A stretch of 11,758 nt of DNA, taken from NCBI GenBank assembly GCA_030152805.1, contig JASLIG010000100.1:1-11758 (forward strand), given 5' to 3'. The stretch is from Solirubrobacterales bacterium. Its GTDB lineage: Bacteria > Actinomycetota > Thermoleophilia > Solirubrobacterales > 70-9. The notes under the pieces were generated by a model, which saw only the letters and a list, made by a program, of their open reading frames with translations, made no database searches and had not been told where the DNA came from. Made by a program: the position numbers and the translations under genes. This document shows positions 1 through 5,043 of the stretch, in pieces (positions within the stretch are counted from its first letter, which is position 1; each line of letters starts with the position of its first letter).

Positions 1-531
1 GCCGCCGCGGAAGATCTTGCCCTCCTTGGTGTTCCAGGCGAGGATCGAGTCCATGTTGTCCTCGACGCTGAGGATGAAGCAGGCCGAGCACTGCGGCCGC
101 TCCTCGAAGCCGACGTTGAACCAGACCGGCGAGTTGAAGGCGGCCTTCTGATTGAGCAGGATCGAAGTCAGCTCCGCTTCGAAGGCGTCGGCGTCCTCGG
201 CCGAGGCGAAGTAGCCGCCCACCCGTCCCCACTCCGAGATCGTGCCGGCGACGCGACCGATCATCTGCTTGACCGAGGACTCCCGTTTCTCGGTCCCCAG
301 CTGGCCCCGGAAGTACTTCTGGGCGACGATGTTGGTCGCGTTCTGCGACCAGCTCACGGGGAACTCGACCCCGCGCTGCTCGAAGGCCGGGCTCTCCGGA
401 TTGCCGATCACCGCATCGCGCGTCTCCCACTCGATCTCGTCGAACGGATGCGTCCCCGCGGAGGAAAACCGCCGCTCTATCGAGAGGCCCTGCAGACCGG
501 TCTGGGGGGCGCTGGTAGCGGTCTTGGACAT
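1..531 (-). CDS. nrdJ: Class II (adenosylcobalamin-dependent) ribonucleotide reductase, N-terminal part
   Basis: This is the first 177 codons of a vitamin B12-dependent ribonucleoside-diphosphate reductase, which makes deoxyribonucleotides in the cytoplasm without needing oxygen. The gene runs off the left edge; full-length proteins of this family are several times longer. Seen in the sequence: NSPVWFNVG at residues 133-141, then QCSACFI with Cys148 and Cys151, then EDNMDSIL and EGKIF. This order is characteristic of NrdJ; by family knowledge one of the early cysteines belongs to the redox pair that re-reduces the active site. The ATG at 531-529 is preceded by GAGAGGAG, a strong ribosome binding site about seven bases upstream. 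The gene is divergent from the hemolysin III gene across about 165 bases. I see no cobalamin riboswitch in that gap. The family call is firm; nothing can be said about the rest of the gene. Confidence 0.93.
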   Translation of the reverse strand, partial: MSKTATSAPQTGLQGLSIERRFSSAGTHPFDEIEWETRDAVIGNPESPAFEQRGVEFPVSWSQNATNIVAQKYFRGQLGTEKRESSVKQMIGRVAGTISEWGRVGGYFASAEDADAFEAELTSILLNQKAAFNSPVWFNVGFEERPQCSACFILSVEDNMDSILAWNTKEGKIFRGG

Positions 532-696
532 CAAACTTCTCCTCTCGCGGCGACTTTCAGGGGTAACACAGCAGGATCGTCACTGAGTCGGACGTCATTC
601 GTTGCGCCCAACGTCGCAAATGCCGCAGATTTCGCTTGCCTCCTATGTATGGTGACAAGGGTGGCTGTTGGGCGAAAAGTTGCGGCCCGGGAGGCG

Positions 697-1386
697 ATGG
701 GGGAGCGAGCGAACGCTGCCAGGGAGGCAGCCAGCGACGCGATCGCGGCCGTCAAGCCGAAACTGCGCGGGGTCTCGCACGAGTGGGCCTTCTTCATCTC
801 GCTCTTCCTCGGCGCCGGGCTGATCGTCGCGGCGAAGACGCCGAAGGCGACGCTGGCGGTGGCGATCTACGCGGTCAGCCTCTCGGCATTGCTCGGGACC
901 AGCGCCCTCTATCACCGCGTCAACTGGAAGCGGCCGAACGTGCGCCGCTGGATGCGGCGGCTCGATCACTCGATGATCTTCTTCCTCATCGCGGGGACCT
1001 ACACGCCCTTCGCCCTGCTCGTCCTCAACGGCCCCCTCGCCGACGCGATCCTCGTCGTCGTCTGGATCGGCGCGATCGCCGGCGCGATCGTCGAGATGGT
1101 CTGGATCGACCACCCGAAGTGGGTCGCGGCGCTGATCTACATGGCGCTCGGCTGGGTCGCAGCCGTCGCCTTTCCCCAGCTCTGGAACGACATGGGCGTA
1201 GCTGGCACCCTCCTAGTCGCCGCGGGCGGCCTCCTCTACACCGCCGGCGCCGTCGTCTACGCCACCCAGCGCCCCAACCCCAATCCCCGCGTCTTCGGCT
1301 ACCACGAGATCTTCCACCTGCTCGTCATCGCGGCCGCGGCAGCTCACTTCGCCGCCGTAGCGTTCTTCGCGCTGCCAGCTGCCTAA
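697..1386 (+). CDS. Hemolysin III / PAQR-type seven-helix membrane protein
   Basis: A 229-residue polytopic inner-membrane protein of the hemolysin III (TrhA, YqfA-like) family, the bacterial relatives of the PAQR receptors. About seven hydrophobic helices follow a charged N-terminal segment of about 28 residues. Conserved motifs are visible: SALYH (69-73), RLDH (88-91), GTYTP (100-104), and HEIFH (203-207). By homology to PAQR proteins, His73, Asp90, His203 and His207 would bind a metal inside the membrane. Family members have been linked to membrane-fluidity homeostasis; true hemolysis is doubtful. Start choice: ATG 697 has GGGAGG just upstream, at short spacing, and gives the usual family length. 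An in-frame ATG at 649 would add 16 residues but has no ribosome binding site. The reading frame is open back to 448, but that part lies over nrdJ and is not coding. The stop codon touches a 14-bp inverted repeat. Confidence 0.88.
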   Translation: MGERANAAREAASDAIAAVKPKLRGVSHEWAFFISLFLGAGLIVAAKTPKATLAVAIYAVSLSALLGTSALYHRVNWKRPNVRRWMRRLDHSMIFFLIAGTYTPFALLVLNGPLADAILVVVWIGAIAGAIVEMVWIDHPKWVAALIYMALGWVAAVAFPQLWNDMGVAGTLLVAAGGLLYTAGAVVYATQRPNPNPRVFGYHEIFHLLVIAAAAAHFAAVAFFALPAA

Positions 1387-1464
1387 GAGCCCGTCCCGGC
1401 AAGGGTGGAACGTCTTGTACCTTTTCGTCACGAGCTAGAGGCGCCAGCCACCGGGACGGGCTCT
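1386..1464. terminator. Candidate bidirectional terminator: 14-bp inverted repeat with a long loop
   Basis: AGAGCCCGTCCCGG at 1386-1399 is matched perfectly by its reverse complement at 1451-1464, with 51 bases between the arms. It fills the gap between two convergent genes. The left arm begins at the last base of the hemolysin III stop codon, and the right arm ends inside the stop codon of the FMN reductase. There is no run of T after either arm, so intrinsic termination is inferred from position and stem strength. The long loop is unusual for a simple terminator, and the unit could instead be a palindromic repeat element. Confidence 0.5.
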
Positions 1465-2026
1465 AAGCCGCAACGGCCAGCCCGGACTCGATCTCAGCCT
1501 CAGAGATGAGCTCGGCGAGGATGCCCTCGAGCTGCGCTGCTTGCTCGGGATGGAGCTCCAGATGATCGCCTGAGAGCTGGTCACCGGCGTGGCCGACCGG
1601 CAGCTCGGCCTCGACCACGCGGCCGCCCATTGCGCCGAGGACTTTGCGCAGCTCGGCTTGGGCCCACACTGCTCCGAACATCCCCGTCGAGGCGCCGATG
1701 ACTGCCGTCGGCTTGCCGTTCAGCGCGCTCTTGCCGGCCGGCCGCGAGACCCAGTCGAGCGCGTTCTTGAGCTGGCCCGGTATCGAGTGGTTGTACTCGG
1801 GGGTGGCGATCAGGACCGCGTCGGCGTTGCGCACGGCCTGGCGCAGCTCCTCGACCACCGTGGGGGTCGCCTCCAGTTCGGCGTCCTCGTCGTAGGGCGG
1901 CACCTCGCGCAGGCGGTCAAACTCGACCAGCTCCGTCCCGGCGGGCAGCCGCTCGGCGGCCGCCCGCAGCAGGGCACTGTTCAGCGAGCCGCTCCGCAGG
2001 CTGCCGGATATGCCCAGCACCCGCAT
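1463..2026 (-). CDS. NAD(P)H-dependent FMN reductase (flavodoxin-like, chromate/quinone reductase type)
   Basis: A 187-residue cytosolic flavoprotein of the NADPH-dependent FMN reductase family, which uses NAD(P)H for two-electron reduction of quinones, azo dyes, chromate or free flavin. Seen: the N-terminal phosphate-binding loop GSLRSGSLN (8-16) after a short beta strand, and the flavin-contacting PEYNHSIPG (76-84) followed by LKNALDW. Both are hallmark motifs. It is the second gene of an operon: only two bases separate its ATG (2026-2024) from the stop codon of the YceI-like gene, so translational coupling is likely. A divergent MarR-family gene lies upstream of the pair and is the obvious candidate regulator. 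The natural substrate cannot be read from the sequence; a quinone or electrophile role is inferred from the YceI partner. Confidence 0.92.
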   Translation of the reverse strand: MRVLGISGSLRSGSLNSALLRAAAERLPAGTELVEFDRLREVPPYDEDAELEATPTVVEELRQAVRNADAVLIATPEYNHSIPGQLKNALDWVSRPAGKSALNGKPTAVIGASTGMFGAVWAQAELRKVLGAMGGRVVEAELPVGHAGDQLSGDHLELHPEQAAQLEGILAELISEAEIESGLAVAA

Positions 2027-2028
2027 CG

Positions 2029-2580
2029 CTACTCGGCCTCCTCGACCAGCTCCAGCTCGACCGCGATCGCGACCTCGTAGTCGAGCACCTCGCCGCCGCT
2101 CGGCAGCTCGGCGTTCCAGTCGAGGCCGAAGTCGCGACGGTCGACGGCGGCGGCCACCGAGAGGCCGACGCGGGCGTTGCCGGCGAGGTCTGCGCCAAGC
2201 CGCCCGAACTTGCCGCTCGCCTCGACCTCGCGCACCTCGCCGCGGATCTCCAGCTCGCCGCGCAGCTTCACCGAGCCGTCATCCGCGACGCTCAGCTCGC
2301 TGGAGGTGAAGCGGAGCCGGGGGTAACGCGCCGCGTCGAAGAAGTCGGGAGAGAGGAGGTGGCCCTTGAGCTGCTCCTCGTCGATCTCGATGCTGGCGAC
2401 GTCGACGGCGCCCTCAAGGGCCGGTGCCTCGCCGCCCGTAAGTCGGGCCTCGTAGGAGGCGAAGCCGCTGCGGAACGTCGCCACGCCGTTGTGCGTGATC
2501 GCAAAGTTGATCGAGGAGTGGACGGGGTCCACCGCGTAGGTGCCTGCCGGGATTCTCTGAGCGATGGTTTGCGTGCTCAT
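2029..2580 (-). CDS. YceI-family protein (lipocalin-like, probable isoprenoid-quinone binder), cytosolic
   Basis: A 183-residue YceI-domain protein. YceI proteins form an extended beta barrel; characterised members hold a polyisoprenoid chain such as a quinone tail. The N-terminus reads ...GTYAVDPVHSSINFAITH, the classic opening, followed by the SGF turn, SPDFFDAARYPRLRFTS and the DFGLDWN motif near the C-terminus. No signal peptide or membrane helix is present, whereas many homologues are periplasmic; this one should stay in the cytoplasm. ATG 2580 is chosen because GGAAGGA lies seven to eight bases upstream; the frame is open further upstream but that part falls in AT-rich promoter sequence. 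It is the first gene of an operon with the FMN reductase. Regulation by the divergent MarR protein is inferred from the shared promoter region. Confidence 0.9.
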   Translation of the reverse strand: MSTQTIAQRIPAGTYAVDPVHSSINFAITHNGVATFRSGFASYEARLTGGEAPALEGAVDVASIEIDEEQLKGHLLSPDFFDAARYPRLRFTSSELSVADDGSVKLRGELEIRGEVREVEASGKFGRLGADLAGNARVGLSVAAAVDRRDFGLDWNAELPSGGEVLDYEVAIAVELELVEEAE

Positions 2581-2648
2581 TGCTCTGTCCTTCCTGTAGC
2601 TCGTTGCCGTTTCAATGATTGACACAGAAATCATCTTAGCAGAAACAC

Positions 2649-2660
2649 TTGTAAATACAA
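2649..2660. promoter_or_regulatory. Candidate MarR operator: TTGTA-AA-TACAA palindrome
   Basis: TTGTAAATACAA is a perfect 5+5 palindrome with a two-base centre, in the AT-rich 119-base gap between the divergent yceI and marR genes. On the minus strand it overlaps a TACAAG that would be a -10 box 16 bases after a TTGTCA -35 (complement of 2671-2676). A repressor bound here would therefore block the yceI operon. MarR-type regulators usually bind short palindromes of this kind. A second, looser inverted repeat, ATGATT/AATCAT, lies at 2615-2634. Binding is inferred. Confidence 0.5.
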
Positions 2661-2668
2661 CTATTGCT

Positions 2669-2697
2669 TTGACAACATTCATCTGCGATCATTGGAT
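2669..2697 (+). promoter_or_regulatory. Candidate marR promoter (-35 TTGACA, weak -10 TTGGAT)
   Basis: A perfect TTGACA at 2669-2674 is followed after 17 bases by TTGGAT at 2692-2697, a poor -10 match. If real, transcription would begin near 2704. That lies downstream of the ATG at 2700 and would favour the GTG at 2733 as the marR start. Another TTGACA at 2619-2624 has no convincing -10 partner. Confidence 0.3.
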
Positions 2698-2699
2698 GG

Positions 2700-3188
2700 A
2701 TGGAGCAGGCAACCGCCGACAGAGGCCGGAATGTGAAGGTCGCCAAGCAGAGCCCCCACGGCGAGGCCTGGGGCGCCCTCACCCGGACCCACGCCGCGAT
2801 CACCGGACGGCTCCAGGAAGCGTTGGCGGCGGCCGACTTTCCGCCTCTGCCCTGGTATGAGGTGCTGGCGACTGTGGCGGAGGCGCCGGAGCAGCGGATG
2901 AAGATGGGGGACCTGGCGGAAGCGCTGGTGATTACCCGCGGCGGGCTGACCAAGCTGGTCGACCGCCTGGTCAAGGCCGGCCTGCTGGAACGGACGTTCT
3001 GCGAGACGGATCGGCGCGTTAGCTACGCCACGCTCTGCTCCGCCGGGGCCAACCTGCTCGACGAGATGCGTCCGGTCGTGGTCGCCGAGCTGAAGGTCGC
3101 CTTCGCCGCGAGGCTCAGCGCCGCCGAGGCCGACGCACTGCGCGAGACGCTCGAGCGCGTCCGCGTCTCAGCCTGCGCTAGCGAGTAG
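2700..3188 (+). CDS. MarR-family transcriptional regulator
   Basis: A winged-helix regulator of 162 residues, the normal MarR size. The DNA-binding part is clear: MKMGDLAEALVITRGGLTKL (about residues 67-86) forms the helix-turn-helix, followed by VDRLVKAGLLER and the wing with DRR at 104-106. Flanking helices provide dimerisation. It is transcribed divergently from the YceI/FMN-reductase operon, which it probably represses. Cys101 lies directly before the wing and Cys113 just after it; MarR proteins such as OhrR sense oxidants through cysteines, but the positions differ, so redox sensing is only a possibility. Start: ATG 2700 is the longest; it has only a weak GGATGG upstream. GTG 2733 has GAGG at proper spacing and would give 151 residues. 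Both keep the whole fold. The stop codon opens a strong hairpin. Confidence 0.88.
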   Translation: MEQATADRGRNVKVAKQSPHGEAWGALTRTHAAITGRLQEALAAADFPPLPWYEVLATVAEAPEQRMKMGDLAEALVITRGGLTKLVDRLVKAGLLERTFCETDRRVSYATLCSAGANLLDEMRPVVVAELKVAFAARLSAAEADALRETLERVRVSACASE

Positions 3189-3235
3189 GTGTGGCGAGTT
3201 ACCCGTCTATATGACGGGGAAAGTCGCCACACCTA
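3186..3235. terminator. Strong bidirectional terminator-like hairpin spanning the whole intergenic gap
   Basis: The outer stem TAGGTGTGGCGA (3186-3197) pairs perfectly with 3224-3235, and the inner stem CCCGTC (3202-3207) pairs with GACGGG (3213-3218) around the loop TATAT. The two stems are separated by a small internal loop of GTTA against GAAAG. The hairpin is flanked exactly by two convergent stop codons: TAG of marR at 3186-3188 and TAG of the siroheme synthase gene on the minus strand at 3235-3233. There is no T tract, so this could be a stem-only terminator or a palindromic repeat. Confidence 0.7.
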
Positions 3236-3979
3236 GGCGAAAGCAGCAGCCGCTCGCTCCTTGGCCACCTCGATCAGGGCCAGCAGCTCGACCTCGCGGT
3301 CGTCGCGGATAAGCGCCACCGGGTCGGGGTCGCCGTTGACGATTCCCTCGAAGAACTCCTTGCGGTCTTGGTAGGTCGGCAGCGTGCCCTTGGCCCAGCC
3401 GCGGGCGTCGTTGAGGATGATGGCCAGGCGGGCGTACTCCTCGCCGAACAGCGCGGAGATCTCGCGCTTCATCCGCTTCGCCAGGGCGGGCGAGGCCCCG
3501 GCGGTCGAGATCGCGATCGCCAGCGGGCCGCTGCGCACGATCGCCGGCAGGATGAAGTTGCAGAGCGGCGGCACGTCGACCACGTTGACCAGCATCGCCC
3601 GCTTCTCGGCGTCGTCGAAGACGCCGATGTTGACCTCGCTGTCATCGGTGGCGGCGATCGCCATGAAGGCGCCCTCGAGGTCGGCCGCGCCGGCGTAGGC
3701 GCGCTTCTCCCACGTGATTGTGCCCTCGGCCGCAAGGCTCTCCAGCTCCGGATGGGCGACCGGCGCGATCAGGGTCACGTCGGCGTCGCAGGCGAGCAGT
3801 CCCTCGACCTTCTCGAGGCCGATGTCGCCGCCGCCGACGACCAGGCAGCGCCTCCCCTTCAGCTTCAGGCAGGCGATGTAGAAGGGCGTCTCCAGCATGT
3901 CGCGCACGCAGGACTGGTCGCAGATCCCCTTGCGCAGCTGACACACGCACTCCTTGCCGGCGTAGGCCTGGGCGGGCAT
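3233..3979 (-). CDS. Precorrin-2 dehydrogenase / sirohydrochlorin ferrochelatase (Met8/CysG N-terminal type) with Cys-rich N-terminus
   Basis: A 248-residue cytosolic enzyme that oxidises precorrin-2 to sirohydrochlorin with NAD+ and, in bifunctional members, inserts Fe2+ to form siroheme for sulfite and nitrite reductases. The core begins near residue 36: LKGRRCLVVGGGDIG with the NAD-binding GGG at 49-51, then VNVVD with Asp135 at the catalytic position, then GPLAIAISTAGASPALAKRM, the family signature. No uroporphyrinogen methyltransferase domain follows, so this is the stand-alone form. About 28 residues precede the usual start and hold four cysteines, C-x-C-x6-C-x3-C (11, 13, 20, 24), which the core enzyme does not need. 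Codon use there looks coding, and a stop lies just upstream of the TTG at 3985. Possible starts are TTG 3985, ATG 3979 (chosen) or ATG 3898 (core only); none has a strong ribosome binding site. Confidence 0.85.
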   Translation of the reverse strand: MPAQAYAGKECVCQLRKGICDQSCVRDMLETPFYIACLKLKGRRCLVVGGGDIGLEKVEGLLACDADVTLIAPVAHPELESLAAEGTITWEKRAYAGAADLEGAFMAIAATDDSEVNIGVFDDAEKRAMLVNVVDVPPLCNFILPAIVRSGPLAIAISTAGASPALAKRMKREISALFGEEYARLAIILNDARGWAKGTLPTYQDRKEFFEGIVNGDPDPVALIRDDREVELLALIEVAKERAAAAFA

Positions 3980-4014
3980 GTCCAAAGCCTAGTGATCGCC
4001 CGTCCTGACCCGAC

Positions 4015-4057
4015 GTGCAACGCGTTACCGATCCACCGGCACGGCAGCACGTTGCAC
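4015..4057. repeat. 8-bp inverted repeat between epimerase and siroheme synthase genes
   Basis: GTGCAACG at 4015-4022 is perfectly matched by CGTTGCAC at 4050-4057, with 27 bases between. It lies in the gap of about 78 bases between two minus-strand genes and ends at the epimerase stop codon (4060-4058). It may act as a weak terminator for the epimerase gene; no T tract follows on the minus strand. Confidence 0.35.
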
Positions 4058-4990
4058 CTAGATCGAGTCGAGGGTGACGCGCAGGCCCTCGGAAAGGCTC
4101 ATCTCCGGCCGCCAGCCCAGCTCGCGTTCGGCGCGGGCGGGGTCGATCGAGATGCGCTGGACCTCGCCGGTGCGGGGAGGGGCGAACTCGGGCTCGAAGT
4201 CGCTGGAATCGCCCAGCTCGCCGAGTTGGCGGACCAGCTCAAGCACGTCGGTCTCGGCGCCGGTGCCGATGTTGAGCGGCCCGGCCGTGTCCGACTCCGC
4301 CGCCGCCAGCATCGCCGCCACCACGTCGCCCACATATATGTAGTCGCGCGTCTGCTTGCCGTCGCCGAAGACGGTGGGCCGCTTGCCCTCGCGCAGTCGC
4401 CCGCAGAAGATCGCGACCACGCCGGCCTCGCCGAGCGGGTCCTGGCGCGGGCCGTAGACGTTGCCGAGGCGCAGGGGCACGCCGGAGAGTCCGTATAGGC
4501 GCTCGTAGAGGGCCAGGTAGCCCTCGCCGGCGTACTTGCTCTGGCCGTAGGGCGCCTCCGGCGCCAGCGGCGCGTCCTCGGCCAGCGGCAGTTGCTGCCC
4601 CTCGCCCTCGCCGTAGATCGCCCCGCCGGTCGAGCTGAAGACGACCCGGCGCGTGCCGGCGACCCGGCCCGCCTCGAGCACGTTGGCGATGCCGCCGACG
4701 TTGATCGAGGCGTCGAAGGCGGGGTCCGCGATCGACTTGCGCACGTCGATCTGGGCGGCGAGGTGGAAGATCGTCTCGGGCCTCTCCCGCCCCGCCAGCT
4801 CCTCCAGCGCGGCGCGGTCGCGGATGTCGGCCTCGACCAGCGTCGCGCCATTGGCGAGCCCGGCCTCGAGGTTCTCGCGGCGGCCGGTCGAGAGGTCGTC
4901 GACGACGATCACCTCGTCCCCGCGCGCGAGCAGCGCGTCGGTCAGATTCGAGCCGATGAAGCCGGCCCCACCTGTGACAAGAGCTCTCAC
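4058..4990 (-). CDS. NAD-dependent epimerase/dehydratase (UDP-glucose 4-epimerase-like, extended SDR)
   Basis: A 310-residue extended short-chain dehydrogenase acting on nucleotide sugars in the cytoplasm, closest in style to GalE-type UDP-hexose 4-epimerases. Seen: Rossmann motif TGGAGFIGS (6-14), VVDDLSTG (29-36) which favours NAD over NADP, HLAAQ after the fourth strand, FSSTGGAIYG (118-127), and the catalytic pair Tyr148 and Lys152 in YGQSKYAGE. Later come GNVYGPRQ, GDGKQTRDYIYVGD and the C-terminal GWRP. The exact sugar cannot be read from sequence; homologues supply sugars for cell-surface polysaccharide. The GTG at 4990-4988 is the start; a GGA lies about ten bases upstream. It is divergent from topA with 53 bases between. 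No sugar-pathway partner is adjacent, although a glycosyltransferase is encoded about 4.6 kb away. Confidence 0.92.
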   Translation of the reverse strand: MRALVTGGAGFIGSNLTDALLARGDEVIVVDDLSTGRRENLEAGLANGATLVEADIRDRAALEELAGRERPETIFHLAAQIDVRKSIADPAFDASINVGGIANVLEAGRVAGTRRVVFSSTGGAIYGEGEGQQLPLAEDAPLAPEAPYGQSKYAGEGYLALYERLYGLSGVPLRLGNVYGPRQDPLGEAGVVAIFCGRLREGKRPTVFGDGKQTRDYIYVGDVVAAMLAAAESDTAGPLNIGTGAETDVLELVRQLGELGDSSDFEPEFAPPRTGEVQRISIDPARAERELGWRPEMSLSEGLRVTLDSI

Positions 4991-5043
4991 CGGGTCGCGA
5001 TCCTACAGGCGCCGCTGAGCGCCCCTGCTACCCTCGCCGCCCC

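Noticed and set aside
448..696. Upstream extension of the hemolysin III frame to an ATG at 448
   Set aside because: The first part overlaps nrdJ on the opposite strand, has no family similarity, and the membrane protein is already full length from 697.
532..696. Cobalamin riboswitch in front of the B12-dependent ribonucleotide reductase
   Set aside because: The gap is only about 165 bases, is shared with a divergent gene, and I find none of the conserved B12-box sequence.
3368..4498. A 376-codon open frame on the plus strand, antisense to the siroheme synthase and epimerase genes
   Set aside because: It crosses two well-supported genes and the gap between them, has low-complexity Ala/Gly/Arg/Asp composition, and shows no family motif. 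Long antisense frames are expected where third positions are mostly G or C.
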